Part shown: in pieces, positions 26,138 through 37,192 of the stretch
How positions within the stretch are numbered: the stretch's first letter is position 1
How the letters are laid out: each line of letters begins with the position of its first letter
Assembly: GCF_030657435.1 (NCBI RefSeq)
Contig: NZ_JAUTWS010000008.1
Span: forward strand, 124,001 to 188,000
Origin: Paracraurococcus lichenis
GTDB taxonomy: Bacteria; Pseudomonadota; Alphaproteobacteria; Acetobacterales; Acetobacteraceae
DNA length: 64,000 nucleotides
Direction of reading: 5' to 3'
Made by a program: the position numbers and the translations under genes
The notes under the pieces: generated by a model
Databases searched by the model: none
Told to the model about the DNA's origin: nothing
The model's input: the letters and a program-made list of their open reading frames with translations, nothing else

Positions 26138-27796
26138 ATGCCATCGGCATCCATGGGCGAGCGGCTGCCGCGCCTCGCCTTCCTGCAGTTGCGCGGCCTC
26201 GACCATTTCCTGCCCGACCTCGTCGCCGGCCTCGCCGCCACGGGTGCCGTGGAGCCGCGGCGCTTCACGGTCACGGGTCCGGAGGCGCTGGCGGAGGCGC
26301 TGCGCTGGGCCGACGACCCGGCGCGCGACGCGCTCTGGTTCGAGTTCTGCTGGCCGCCCTTCCCCGAGCTGCTGGCACGGACGGACTTCGGGGAGCGGCG
26401 GGTGATCCTCCGCGTCCACCGGATCGAGGCCTATGAGGCGCCGCATGCCGCCCGCTGCCCCTGGGACAGGGTGACGGACTGCGTCACGGTCAGCGAGGAC
26501 ATGGCGAGGATCCTCCTGCAGGCGGCGCCCACGCTCGAGCGCACGACCCGCCTGCATGTCCTCCACAACGGGGTGGACCTCGACCGCTTCGCCCCGGCCG
26601 CCGCGCCGCCCGACCCGTTCCGCATCGGCTGGTGCGGCAGCATGATCGCCCGCAAGAACCCGACCCTCGCGCTGGAGATCCTGGCCCGGCTGCTGGCGGA
26701 GGACCCGCGCTGGCGGCTGCACATCGCCTCCGGCCAGGGGGACCGGCTGGTGCAGGACGCGGTGCTGCGCCTGGTGCCGCGCATGGGCCTCGGCGGCGCG
26801 GTGCGCTTCGACGGCGCGGTCCCGGCCGCCGCCATGCCGGCCTGGCATGCCCGCAACGCCGTGCTGCTCTCGACCAGCCTGCACGAGAGCTTCGGCTACG
26901 CCATCGCCGAGGCGGCGGCGGTCGGCTGCGACCTGGCGGTGCTGGACCACCGGGGGGCGGAGGAGTTCTGGCCCGAGGCGGCGCGCTTCGGGACGGTGGA
27001 GGAGGCGGCGCGCATGATCCGCGCCGCCCGCCCGGGACGCTGGCGCGGCCTCGTCGCGGAGCGCTTCGGCCTGGATCGGCAGGTGGCCGCGGTGCTCGCC
27101 CTGCTGCGGGACCGCGCGCCGCCGGCGCCGCGGGAGAGGCTCGTGCCGCTCTCCCACGGCGCCTGGCGCGGCGTCTTCCCGCTGCGCGACCCGGCGGACC
27201 AAATCCAGCACGCCATCCTGGCAACCGGCGCCTTCTACGAATCCGCGATGCTGGAGGATCTGCGGCAGCGCCTGCCGCCGGGCGGGCTCTTCGTCGATGT
27301 CGGGGCCAATATCGGCAACCACACGCTCTTCGCCGCCGGGGTCTGCGGCGCCCGGGTGCTGGCCTTCGAGCCCGCCCCGGCATTGGCCGAGCATTGCGCG
27401 GCGACGCTCGCGTCGAACGGGTTGGCGGGGGCGCTTGACCTGCGCCGGCAGGGCGCGGCGGCCGCGCCCGGCGCCGCCCGGCTGCTTCCCGGCCCGGCCG
27501 GCAATGCCGGGGAGACGGCGCTCGAGCCCGATGCAGCCGGCGAGGTCGCGCTGGTCCGGCTCGACGATGCGGTCGGCGAGGCGCCCGATGCGATCAAGAT
27601 CGACGTCGAGGGCATGGAATGCGCGGTGCTCGAGGGCGCCCGCGGGCTGCTGGCCCGGCACCGGCCCGCGCTCTATGTCGAGACGCGGACGGAGCCGGAA
27701 TTCGCCGCCGTCGCCGCGCTGCTCCGGCCGCTCGGCTACCGGGCCGAGGCGCGGTTCAACCATACGCCGACCTGGCTGTTCCTGCCGGAACGCTGA
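26138..27796 (+). CDS. Fusion of a GT4-type glycosyltransferase and an FkbM methyltransferase
   Basis: A 552-aa two-domain protein. Residues about 10-310 resemble family 4 glycosyltransferases: THRLHVLHNGVDLDRFAPAA-like segment, FRIGWCGSMIARKNPTLALE, and the donor-binding region STSLHESFGYAIAEAAAVGC. Residues about 350-550 are an FkbM methyltransferase: LFVDVGANIGNHTLFAAGVC binds SAM, RVLAFEPAPALAEHC follows, and IKIDVEGMECAVLEGARGLL is the family hallmark. Such fusions modify surface polysaccharides by adding and methylating a sugar (inference). It stands alone, divergent from fabD. An internal ATG at 26153 is an alternative start. Confidence 0.85.
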   Translation: MPSASMGERLPRLAFLQLRGLDHFLPDLVAGLAATGAVEPRRFTVTGPEALAEALRWADDPARDALWFEFCWPPFPELLARTDFGERRVILRVHRIEAYEAPHAARCPWDRVTDCVTVSEDMARILLQAAPTLERTTRLHVLHNGVDLDRFAPAAAPPDPFRIGWCGSMIARKNPTLALEILARLLAEDPRWRLHIASGQGDRLVQDAVLRLVPRMGLGGAVRFDGAVPAAAMPAWHARNAVLLSTSLHESFGYAIAEAAAVGCDLAVLDHRGAEEFWPEAARFGTVEEAARMIRAARPGRWRGLVAERFGLDRQVAAVLALLRDRAPPAPRERLVPLSHGAWRGVFPLRDPADQIQHAILATGAFYESAMLEDLRQRLPPGGLFVDVGANIGNHTLFAAGVCGARVLAFEPAPALAEHCAATLASNGLAGALDLRRQGAAAAPGAARLLPGPAGNAGETALEPDAAGEVALVRLDDAVGEAPDAIKIDVEGMECAVLEGARGLLARHRPALYVETRTEPEFAAVAALLRPLGYRAEARFNHTPTWLFLPER

Positions 27797-27805
27797 GGCA
27801 TGGGT

Positions 27806-27852
27806 CTGGGGCTCCGCCCCAGGCCCCGCGAAGGGGGCGAGGCCCCCCTTCG
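27806..27852. terminator. Double hairpin between convergent genes
   Basis: CTGGGGC (27806-27812) pairs with GCCCCAG (27816-27822), and CGAAGGGGGC (27829-27838) pairs with the C-rich CCCCCCTTCG arm ending at 27852. They separate the glycosyltransferase fusion (+) from the lipoprotein gene (-) and fit a bidirectional terminator. Confidence 0.7.
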
Positions 27853-27862
27853 AGACACCCCT

Positions 27863-28588
27863 TCAGTCCTTTCCTTCGGCCGTCTCGGTGGCCAGCGCCG
27901 CGGCGACGGGGGCGATGACCGAGGGGAGCGAGGCGCCCGGGCGCGGCACCGGCGGCGCCGGCACCACCACCGGTGGGCCGGGCGGGGCCGGGACCATCTG
28001 CTGGATCACGCTGGCCGCCGCGGCCCCCGCCGGGTCCGACCCGGCGGCCGGGGTGGAGGCCGCGCCCTCGGGCCTCTCCTCCCGCTCGGGCTTGGCCGGG
28101 GCGCGCGCCGGCGGCGCGGCCGTCGCCACCGTGTAGTCCGGCACGATCCGCGCCTGGTTGCCGGTGATCACCAGCACCTTCTGCCCGACCACCAGGGGCA
28201 CCGTGTCCTTCTGCGTGACCGAGAGCAGCTCGTCCTTCTCCGTCCGCACCACGTATTCATGCGCCGGCGTGTCCACCGCCGCGCTCTCCGCCGCCCGGCC
28301 GATCAGGCCGCCGACCAGGGCGCCACTGACGCCGCCGAGCGCCTGGCCGATGCCGCCGCCCGGCGTCTGGGCGCCGAGCACGCCGCCCGCCGCCGCGCCG
28401 GCCGCGGCGCCGGTGCTGCCCTCGGCGGTGATCTGCACCTGGCGCACGCCGACCACCACGCCCGGCTCCACCTTGTTCGCCTGCTGCACGGCGCGGGTGG
28501 CATAAGTGTCGGGCGAGTAGCGCTCCCCGCAGGCGGCGAGGGCGAGGGCGAGGGCGGAGGCGAACAAGGAGGCGGCGAGACGGGGCAA
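27863..28588 (-). CDS. Glycine-zipper outer membrane lipoprotein (SlyB-like)
   Basis: A 241-aa lipoprotein: MPRLAASLFASALALALAAC is a signal peptide with lipobox LAAC. Then a SlyB/Pcp-like domain: VVVGVRQVQITAEGSTGAAA, a glycine-zipper stretch AAGAAAGGVLGAQTPGGGIG and GALVGGLIGRAAESAA, and YVVRTEKDELLSVTQKDTVP. The last 90 residues are Pro/Ala-rich and low complexity. SlyB-type proteins stabilise the outer membrane; the long disordered tail is an addition. Confidence 0.85.
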   Translation of the reverse strand: MPRLAASLFASALALALAACGERYSPDTYATRAVQQANKVEPGVVVGVRQVQITAEGSTGAAAGAAAGGVLGAQTPGGGIGQALGGVSGALVGGLIGRAAESAAVDTPAHEYVVRTEKDELLSVTQKDTVPLVVGQKVLVITGNQARIVPDYTVATAAPPARAPAKPEREERPEGAASTPAAGSDPAGAAAASVIQQMVPAPPGPPVVVPAPPVPRPGASLPSVIAPVAAALATETAEGKD

Positions 28589-28818
28589 GGGTCTGTCCTT
28601 CCGCGGTTGCGGCCCGTGTCTAGGTCAAGCGGGAACGGCTTGTCACCCGGAAGGCGAAGGCCCGCCCCCGCGACTCCGCGCTTGCGCGCCGGCCCTCTCC
28701 CATGCTTTACGCCGCGCTTCCCTGCCGCCCGCGAAGGCATCGCGCGCGGCTATGCCCCTTTGCGCGCCTTGGCATCCCGCCTTGCGCCCCTGGGCTGAGA
28801 CAGCCAGAGGGAGAACAT

Positions 28819-29292
28819 ATGCCACTCTATGAAAGCGTGTTCATTGCACGCAACGATGTCACGCAGCAGCAGGTCGACACCATCGCCGACCAGATCACCG
28901 CCACCCTCGGCGAGCAGGGCGGCGAGGTGAAGAAGCGGGAATACTGGGGCCTGCGCGGCCTCGCCTACCGCATCAAGAAGAACCGCAAGGGGCACTACAT
29001 GCTCCTCGGCATCGACGCCTCCCCGGCGGCGATGCAGGAGGTCGAGCGCCAGCTCGGCCTTAACGAGGACGTGCTGCGCGTGCTGACCCTGCGGGTCGAG
29101 GCGATCGACGAGGCGCCGTCGGCCATCCTCTCCCGCCGCGGCGAGGACCGCGAGCGCGACCGCGGCTTCCGCGGTCCCCGCCCGCCGGGCCGCTTCGGCA
29201 GCGGCCGCCGCGACCGCGGCGACGAGCGCGAGGAATTCCGCGCCCGCCCGCGCGAGGAACTCGAAGCCGCCACCGGTGGCGAGGAGCAGTAA
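28819..29292 (+). CDS. rpsF: Ribosomal protein S6
   Basis: A 157-aa S6: MPLYESVFIARNDVTQQQVD, GGEVKKREYWGLRGLAYRIK and GHYMLLGIDASPAAMQEVER cover the fold. Residues beyond about 105 form an Arg/Asp/Glu-rich tail (RRGEDRERDRGFRGPRPPGR), longer than in E. coli and common in alphaproteobacteria. First gene of rpsF-rpsR-DUF2232-rplI. Start ATG 28819 has an AGAGGGAG ribosome binding site. The 230 bp upstream probably hold the operon promoter; no clear leader motif was identified. Confidence 0.97.
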   Translation: MPLYESVFIARNDVTQQQVDTIADQITATLGEQGGEVKKREYWGLRGLAYRIKKNRKGHYMLLGIDASPAAMQEVERQLGLNEDVLRVLTLRVEAIDEAPSAILSRRGEDRERDRGFRGPRPPGRFGSGRRDRGDEREEFRARPREELEAATGGEEQ

Positions 29293-29295
29293 GCC

Positions 29296-29574
29296 ATGTC
29301 CGAGACGACCGACCTCTCCCCGGCCGCCCGCCGCCCCGCCGTCGGCGCCCGCCGGCCCTTCTATCGCCGCCGCAAGTCCTGCCCCTTCTCCGGCCCGAAC
29401 GCGCCGAAGATCGACTACAAGGACGTGCGCCTGCTGAGCCGCTTCCTCTCCGAGCGCGGCAAGATCGTGCCGAGCCGCATCACCGCGGTATCCGCGAAGA
29501 AGCAGCGCGAGCTGGCCAATGCCATCAAGCGCGCCCGCTTCCTGGCCCTGCTGCCCTACGTGATCAACGACTGA
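29296..29574 (+). CDS. rpsR: Ribosomal protein S18
   Basis: A 92-aa S18 with the core [40 protein letters not shown] and [21 protein letters not shown] Pro/Ala/Arg-rich N-terminal extension of about 20 residues precedes it. It follows rpsF by 3 nt, so the two are coupled. Confidence 0.97.
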   Translation: MSETTDLSPAARRPAVGARRPFYRRRKSCPFSGPNAPKIDYKDVRLLSRFLSERGKIVPSRITAVSAKKQRELANAIKRARFLALLPYVIND

Positions 29575-29613
29575 GGCAGGGGGCGGGGTAGGGATCCCCA
29601 GGACGACGGAGCG

Positions 29614-30540
29614 ATGGGTGCCGTGATCGCGAAGCGGCCGCAGGGACAGGGACTCTTCGGCAACCCGGGGCTGCTGGCCTCGGGGGCCGCGGGATTCGCC
29701 TCGGCCGTCCTGGCCCTCTGGGCCATGCGCGACCTGCCCCTCGGCACCGGCCTGCTCTGGGTCGCGCCCTTCCCGCTCTTCGCCGCGGGGCTCGGCTTCG
29801 GCCCGGCCAGCGCCGTGGCCGCCGGCCTGCTCGGCACGCTGCTCGTCGCCGTCTCGGGCGGGGGCTACGCCGCCACGGTCTACCTCGTCCTCTTCGGCGT
29901 GCCGGCGCCGCTGCTGGTGCTGGCGGGCCTCAGGGGCGGGCGGCTGGGGCTTGCCATGCCGCTGGCGCTGCTCGGCCTCTGGCCGCTCGTCGTCCTGCTG
30001 GCGGCGGCGCTGCTGCTGGCGGACGACGGCGGGCTGGAGGCGGCGCTGCGGCAAGCGATGGAGACCTCGCTCGCCCGGCTCGGCCTGCCGGCCTCGGAGG
30101 AGTTCGTCGCCGCCCTCGTGCGGGTGAAGGCAGGCGCGATCGGCTTCTGGGCCGCCACCGCCCTGCTGGCCAATGCGCTGGTGGCGGCGGCCGTCCTGGC
30201 GAAGCGCGGGTGGCTCGCGGTGCCGCGGCCGGACTGGGCCGCGGTGCGGCTGCCGGGCTGGTACCCGCTGCTGCCGGCGCTTGCCCTCGGGCTCTTCCTG
30301 GCGGCGCCGGCGGGCGGCGATGCGATCCCGCTCTCGGCCCTGCTGCTGCTGCTCGTGCCGCTCTTCCTGCAGGGCCTGGCCGGCGTGCATCGCCGGCTGC
30401 GCGGCCGGGCGGGGCGGCGGCCGATGCTGGCGGCCTTCTATGTCCTGCTGGTGCTCTTCCTGCAGGTGATGGGCCCGGGCCTGGTCGGCCTCGGCCTCTA
30501 CGACCAATTCCAGCGGCGCGCGGCGCCGCGTCAGAGCTGA
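29614..30540 (+). CDS. DUF2232 membrane protein of the ribosomal operon
   Basis: A 308-aa polytopic membrane protein with about eight hydrophobic segments (for example LLASGAAGFASAVLALWAMR, LLWVAPFPLFAAGLGFGPAS, LFLQVMGPGLVGLGLYDQFQ). DUF2232 is regularly encoded between rpsR and rplI in alphaproteobacteria; its role is unknown. It lies 39 bp after rpsR and 15 bp before rplI, so it is part of the same transcript. Confidence 0.88.
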   Translation: MGAVIAKRPQGQGLFGNPGLLASGAAGFASAVLALWAMRDLPLGTGLLWVAPFPLFAAGLGFGPASAVAAGLLGTLLVAVSGGGYAATVYLVLFGVPAPLLVLAGLRGGRLGLAMPLALLGLWPLVVLLAAALLLADDGGLEAALRQAMETSLARLGLPASEEFVAALVRVKAGAIGFWAATALLANALVAAAVLAKRGWLAVPRPDWAAVRLPGWYPLLPALALGLFLAAPAGGDAIPLSALLLLLVPLFLQGLAGVHRRLRGRAGRRPMLAAFYVLLVLFLQVMGPGLVGLGLYDQFQRRAAPRQS

Positions 30541-30555
30541 CGAAAGGCGCAAGCC

Positions 30556-31110
30556 ATGATTGAACTGATCCTGATGCAGCGGGTCGAGAAGCTCGGCCAG
30601 ATGGGCGAGCTGGTGAAGGTCCGCCCCGGCTATGCCCGCAACTTCCTGCTCCCCAAGGGCAAGGCCATCCGCGCCAATGCCGACAACCTGAAGCGGTTCG
30701 AGGCCGAGCGCGCGCAGCTCGAGGCGCAGAACCTGAAGCGCCGCGAGGAGGCCGAGCGGATCGCCGAGCGCGTCTCCGGCCTGACGGTCACCATCATCCG
30801 CCAGGCCGGCGAGTCGGGCAGCCTCTACGGCTCCGTCTCTGCCCGCGACATCGCGGATGGCTGCAAGGACGGCGGGCTCACCGTCTCCCGCACCCAGGTG
30901 CTGCTGGAGCAGCCGATTAAGACGCTCGGCCTGACGAACGTCCGCGTCGAGCTGCACCCCGAGGTGCACATCAACGTCGTGGTGAACGTCGCCCGCTCGG
31001 TCGAGGAGGCGGAGAAGCAGATCCGCGGCGAGGAGATCCTCCGCGAGGAGGAGCCGAGCCTCGAGGACGAGCTGCGCGCCGAGATCGGCGCGGCGATGGA
31101 GGAGCGCTGA
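30556..31110 (+). CDS. rplI: Ribosomal protein L9
   Basis: A 184-aa L9: [40 protein letters not shown], then a long connecting helix and the C-terminal domain [40 protein letters not shown]. An acidic tail of about 30 residues extends past the usual end. Last gene of the operon, with a terminator hairpin 34 bp downstream. Confidence 0.97.
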   Translation: MIELILMQRVEKLGQMGELVKVRPGYARNFLLPKGKAIRANADNLKRFEAERAQLEAQNLKRREEAERIAERVSGLTVTIIRQAGESGSLYGSVSARDIADGCKDGGLTVSRTQVLLEQPIKTLGLTNVRVELHPEVHINVVVNVARSVEEAEKQIRGEEILREEEPSLEDELRAEIGAAMEER

Positions 31111-31143
31111 GCGCTTCCTCTCCGCGTATCGCGGCGACATGCG

Positions 31144-31164
31144 GGGGCCCTTCGGGGCCCCTTT
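31144..31164 (+). terminator. rplI operon terminator
   Basis: GGGGCCC (31144-31150), a TTCG tetraloop, and GGGCCCC (31155-31161) followed by TTT. A stable UUCG-capped hairpin shortly after the rplI stop. Confidence 0.85.
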
Positions 31165-31257
31165 GCAATTCGGCACCCCGGCCCAACTCCGGACCATGAG
31201 CGCGATGATCAGGCCGGCCTGGCGCGGCAAAGCGACCGGACCGCGGAGGATGCCGCG

Positions 31258-31947
31258 ATGAGCGGCACGGCGGTGGTGCTCGGCGCCACGGGCGGCATCG
31301 GCGGCGCGCTGCTGGCCGCGCTGGAAGGGGAGGGGCGCTGGCGGCGCGTCATCGGCCTCTCGCGCCGGGGCGAGCCGGCGCTCGACATCACGGAGGAGGC
31401 CAGCGTCGCGGCCGCGGCGGCATGGCTGGGTCGGGAGGCGCCGGACCTGGCGCTGGTGATCGTCGCCACCGGCTTCCTGCATGATGCGCGCTTCCAGCCG
31501 GAGAAGGCGATGCGCCAGCTCGACCCGGCGCAACTCGCCCACAGCTTCGCGGTGAACGCCATCGGCCCGGCGCTCGCCATGAAGCACCTGCTGCCGCGGC
31601 TGCGGCGGGACGGGCCTGCGGTCTTCGCCGCGCTCTCGGCCCGGGTCGGCAGCATCGGCGACAACCGCCTCGGCGGCTGGTGGAGCTACCGCGCCTCGAA
31701 GGCGGCGCTGAACCAGCTCATCCGCACCGCGGCGGTGGAGATGGGGCGGGCGAACCCGCGTGCCGCGGTCGTTGCGCTGCATCCCGGAACGGTGGATACC
31801 GGCCTCTCCGCGCCCTTCTCCAAGGCCGGGCTGGAAGTGCAGCGGCCGGAGGCGGCCGCGCGCCGCCTGCTGGACGTGCTGGCGGGGATCGGGCCGGAGC
31901 AGTCGGGTGGCTTCTTCGACCATCAGGGAAGGCCGGTCCCCTGGTAG
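31258..31947 (+). CDS. Short-chain dehydrogenase/reductase of unknown substrate
   Basis: A 229-aa SDR: N-terminal cofactor motif AVVLGATGGIGGALLAALEG, the Asp of DITEEASVAA, SRASKAAL-type catalytic site in WWSYRASKAALNQLIRTAAV (Tyr, Lys), Ser in ALSARVGSIGDN, and ALHPGTVDTGLSAPF. It resembles the C-factor/YciK-like branch used by uncharacterised oxidoreductases. Start ATG 31258. It precedes the sigma-1.1-like protein by 27 bp on the same strand. Confidence 0.88.
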   Translation: MSGTAVVLGATGGIGGALLAALEGEGRWRRVIGLSRRGEPALDITEEASVAAAAAWLGREAPDLALVIVATGFLHDARFQPEKAMRQLDPAQLAHSFAVNAIGPALAMKHLLPRLRRDGPAVFAALSARVGSIGDNRLGGWWSYRASKAALNQLIRTAAVEMGRANPRAAVVALHPGTVDTGLSAPFSKAGLEVQRPEAAARRLLDVLAGIGPEQSGGFFDHQGRPVPW

Positions 31948-31974
31948 CCGGCCGGCGATGGAGGCGGCAGGCGC

Positions 31975-32379
31975 ATGGCGGGCAATCCCTTCCAGACCTG
32001 GGTGGTGCGGATCGGGCCGCTGATCGCGCGCGGCAAGGCCCGTGGCTGGGTGACCCGGGCCGAGATCCGCGCCGCCCTGGCGCGGCCGATCGCGCCGGAG
32101 GGGCTGGTCGGCGAGTTCACCGCCGCGCTGAAGGCCAAGGGCGTGCGCGTGCGCGACCGGGCGCCGGTGGAGGACGGCCTGCTCCTCGACGCCATGACGG
32201 CGGCGCTGGAGCGGCTGATCGAGCGCGGCAAGGCGCGCGGCTACGTCACCTATGAGGAGATGCACGCGGCGCTGCCGGCCGGCAGGGTCTCGAGCGAGTT
32301 GATCGAGGATACGCTGGCCCACCTGGCGGAACTGGGGATCAGCGTGGTCGAGGCCGAGGAGGGCGGGACGGAGGGGTGA
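31975..32379 (+). CDS. Stand-alone protein with two sigma-70 region 1.1-like units
   Basis: A 134-aa protein without any sigma-factor core. Residues about 79-128 (LIERGKARGYVTYEEMHAAL, then RVSSELIEDTLAHLAELGIS) closely follow RpoD region 1.1 (GKERGYVTYDEL...LPPDEVSSEQIEDVMAMLSEMGINVVE in classic form), including the VVEAEE end. Residues about 15-60 (LIARGKARGWVTRAEIRAAL) are a weaker second copy. Region 1.1 is an acidic domain that occupies the polymerase DNA channel and blocks DNA. A free tandem copy could modulate RNA polymerase or sigma; this is inference. Start ATG 31975, 27 bp after the SDR gene. Confidence 0.75.
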   Translation: MAGNPFQTWVVRIGPLIARGKARGWVTRAEIRAALARPIAPEGLVGEFTAALKAKGVRVRDRAPVEDGLLLDAMTAALERLIERGKARGYVTYEEMHAALPAGRVSSELIEDTLAHLAELGISVVEAEEGGTEG

Positions 32380-32454
32380 GGCGTGCCGATGACCGAAGGG
32401 CCGGATGGCCCGGAGGTCTGAATCGGCTCGCCCAACATACAAGGCGGCGGGGCG

Positions 32455-32784
32455 CTAGCCGATGCCGAGGAAGAGGAGCAGCGATCGGTCGATGCGCAGC
32501 ATGTCCTCCGCCGACACCATCCCGATGCGGGTGCCGAAATTGCCCCTGGGCACGGTGGTGATCTTGTCGACCATCACCCTGCAATCGGCATGGAGCCCGT
32601 TCCCGGCGCTGGGCTGCAGTTCAGGGCGGATTAGCGGGGCATCCGTCGGATCGGTCGTGCAGGGTACGACGGTCACCGAGTTGAAGCCGGTGACCCGGTC
32701 CGACTGAACGATGATCGCCGGCCGGGGCTTCCCGGCATAGGCGCCGCCGGCAACGGTCCAGACCTCCCCGCGCCTCACGGCCAC
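32455..32784 (-). CDS. mazF: MazF/PemK-family mRNA endonuclease toxin
   Basis: A 109-aa toxin: VRRGEVWTVAGGAYAGKPRP, AIIVQSDRVTGFNSVTVVPC with the Arg/Thr active-site set, and DKITTVPRGNFGTRIGMVSA, all MazF hallmarks. It cleaves mRNA at short sites. The start overlaps the antitoxin stop by 10 bases, the usual toxin-antitoxin coupling. Complete length, so probably active. Confidence 0.93.
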   Translation of the reverse strand: MAVRRGEVWTVAGGAYAGKPRPAIIVQSDRVTGFNSVTVVPCTTDPTDAPLIRPELQPSAGNGLHADCRVMVDKITTVPRGNFGTRIGMVSAEDMLRIDRSLLLFLGIG

Positions 32785-32984
32785 TCGGCCGAGATCGCGT
32801 CCACGAAGGCCTGGTCATCCCTCTCCTGCTCGCTCTCCGCAATGGCGCGGACCTGGCGCCGCAGTTCCTCCTCGAACCCCGGGGCGCGGGTATCGGGCAC
32901 CCAGATCTGGATCGGGCGCAGTCCCTGCCGGCGCATCTTCTCCCGGTAGCGGCGGACCTTCTCCCGGGCGGCGGACGGCGTCAT
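32775..32984 (-). CDS. Antitoxin of the MazE-like DUF3018 type
   Basis: A 69-aa protein: AREKVRRYREKMRRQGLRPI, QIWVPDTRAPGFEEELRRQV and a C-terminal toxin-binding tail ERDDQAFVDAISAEW. The ribbon/helix DNA-binding N-terminus, QIWVPDTRAP motif and pairing with MazF identify the DUF3018 antitoxin group. It precedes and overlaps mazF and has a perfect palindrome 14 bp before its ATG. Confidence 0.9.
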   Translation of the reverse strand: MTPSAAREKVRRYREKMRRQGLRPIQIWVPDTRAPGFEEELRRQVRAIAESEQERDDQAFVDAISAEWP

Positions 32985-32997
32985 GGCTGGACCTCCG

Positions 32998-33011
32998 GGT
33001 AACATGTTACC
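32998..33011. promoter_or_regulatory. Palindromic operator of the mazEF operon
   Basis: GGTAACATGTTACC is a perfect 14-bp palindrome, 13 bp before the antitoxin ATG on the minus strand. Its AT-rich core stands out from GC-rich surroundings. It is a probable autoregulatory site for the antitoxin/toxin complex. Confidence 0.75.
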
Positions 33012-33047
33012 TCGGCCCGGCGCCGTTTCAAGCGCCCGGAATTGCGA

Positions 33048-33067
33048 AGGGGCCCTCGCGGGCCCCT
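33048..33067 (-). terminator. acnA terminator
   Basis: AGGGGCCC (33048-33055) and GGGCCCCT (33060-33067) pair perfectly around TCGC. It lies 27 bp past the acnA stop and precedes the mazEF promoter region. Confidence 0.7.
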
Positions 33068-33094
33068 CCAACTCATCCCGGTGGTCAGGCCGGC

Positions 33095-35791
<2,697 letters not shown>

Positions 35792-35903
35792 GATCCGGAA
35801 CCTTTCCTTCGTCGCGCCTGTTGCGGCGCGTCACGGCCGCGGGTTTAAGCATGGCCGGACTTGACGGTCCACGGTCGTGATTTTCCAAGGGGCTGGGTCG
35901 GGT

Positions 35904-36494
35904 ATGCTGGAAGCCAGGGACCTCGCCTGTTTCCGGGGCGAGAGGGTGGTCCTTGCCGGCGTCTCCTTCCAACTCGAGGCGGCAGGCGCGCTGCTCCTCG
36001 TCGGCGCCAACGGGGCGGGTAAGTCCACCCTGCTGCGCCTGCTGGCCGGGCTGCTGCGGCCGGAGGCGGGCGCGGTGCTGTGGGACGGCCGGGACGCGCT
36101 GGCCGACCGGGCCGCGCATGCGGCGCGGGTCCGCTACCTCTCGCACCAGGACGCGCTGAAGCCGGCGCTGACGGCGCGGGAGAACCTGGAATTCTTCGCC
36201 CGGCTCTGGGGCGGAGGGGTGGAGGCGGCGCTGGCCGCGCTCGACCTCCTGCCGCTCGCCGACCTGCCGGCGCGGGTCCTCTCCTCCGGCCAGAAGCGGC
36301 GGCTGGCGCTCGCCCGGCTGGCCCTGGCGCCGGCGCCGCTCTGGCTGCTGGACGAGCCGACGGTGGGGCTGGATGCGGCCTCGGTCGAGCGGCTGGGCCT
36401 GCTGCTGGCGCGGCACCGGGCGCAGGGCGGGATGGTGCTGGCGGCGACCCACCTGCCGCTGCCCCTGCCGGGCGCCGGGGAGTTGCGGCTGTGA
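35904..36494 (+). CDS. ccmA: Haem exporter ATP-binding protein CcmA
   Basis: A 196-aa ATPase of cytochrome c maturation: Walker A GANGAGKSTLLRLLAGLLRP, Q-loop YLSHQDALKPALTARENLEF, signature LSSGQKRRLALARLAL, Walker B LWLLDEPTVGLDAASVERLG, H loop ATHLPLPLPG. LSSGQKRR is the typical CcmA signature. It overlaps ccmB by 4 bases (GTGA). Start ATG 35904. Confidence 0.95.
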   Translation: MLEARDLACFRGERVVLAGVSFQLEAAGALLLVGANGAGKSTLLRLLAGLLRPEAGAVLWDGRDALADRAAHAARVRYLSHQDALKPALTARENLEFFARLWGGGVEAALAALDLLPLADLPARVLSSGQKRRLALARLALAPAPLWLLDEPTVGLDAASVERLGLLLARHRAQGGMVLAATHLPLPLPGAGELRL

Positions 36495-37192
36495 GCGCGC
36501 CGGGGGAGGCCCTGGAGGCGCCGGCGGCAGGCGGCCGGGCCTGGCTGGCGCTGCTGGCGCGGGAACTGCGCCTGGCCCTGCGGCACCCGGCCGATACCTT
36601 GGCAGCGGTGCTGTTCTTCGTCCTCGTCGCCGCGCTCTTTCCCTTCGGCGTCGGTCCGGCGCCGGAGACGCTGGCGCGGCTCGCCCCGGGCGCGCTGCTG
36701 GCGGCGGCACTGCTGGCCGCCCTGCTGCCGCTGGACCGCCTGTTCGGCGCGGATGCCGAGGACGGGTCGCTGGACCAGTTGCTGCTGAGCGGCATGGGGC
36801 CGTCGGCCGTCGCTGCGGCCAAGGCGGCGGCGCATTGGCTGACCACCGGCCTGCCGCTGTTGCTGGCCACGCCCATTGCCGCCGCCATGCTGAACCTGCC
36901 GGTGGAGGCCTGGCCCGCCGCCATGGCGGCCCTGGGGCTGGCCGCCGGCTTCCTCTCCCTGCTCGGCACCGCCGGGGCAGCGCTGACGCTGGGCGCCCGG
37001 CGCGGCGGCGTGCTGCTGCCCCTGCTGGTCCTGCCGCTGGCGATCCCCGCCGTCATCTTCGGCGCGGCGGGGATCGAGGCGGCGGCGGCCGGCCTCCCGG
37101 CGCGGCCCTATCTGCTGCTGCTGGCGGCCCTGCTGGCCGCCGCCCTGCCCCTCGCGCCGCTGGCCGCCGGCGCGGCGCTGAGGACCGAATGA
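36491..37192 (+). CDS. ccmB: Haem exporter permease CcmB
   Basis: A 233-aa membrane protein with six hydrophobic segments: WLALLARELRLALRHPADTL, TLAAVLFFVLVAALFPFGVG, LFGADAEDGSLDQLLLSGMG, GAALTLGARRGGVLLPLLVL and PLAIPAVIFGAAGIEAAAAG, all CcmB landmarks. Starts with GTG overlapping the ccmA stop. Together with CcmA (and CcmC/CcmD elsewhere) it releases haem onto CcmE. Confidence 0.95.
   Translation: MSAPGEALEAPAAGGRAWLALLARELRLALRHPADTLAAVLFFVLVAALFPFGVGPAPETLARLAPGALLAAALLAALLPLDRLFGADAEDGSLDQLLLSGMGPSAVAAAKAAAHWLTTGLPLLLATPIAAAMLNLPVEAWPAAMAALGLAAGFLSLLGTAGAALTLGARRGGVLLPLLVLPLAIPAVIFGAAGIEAAAAGLPARPYLLLLAALLAAALPLAPLAAGAALRTE

Noticed and set aside
32399..32412. GGGCC/GGCCC hairpin as terminator between the sigma-1.1-like gene and mazF
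   Set aside because: Only a 5-bp stem, common by chance at this GC content.
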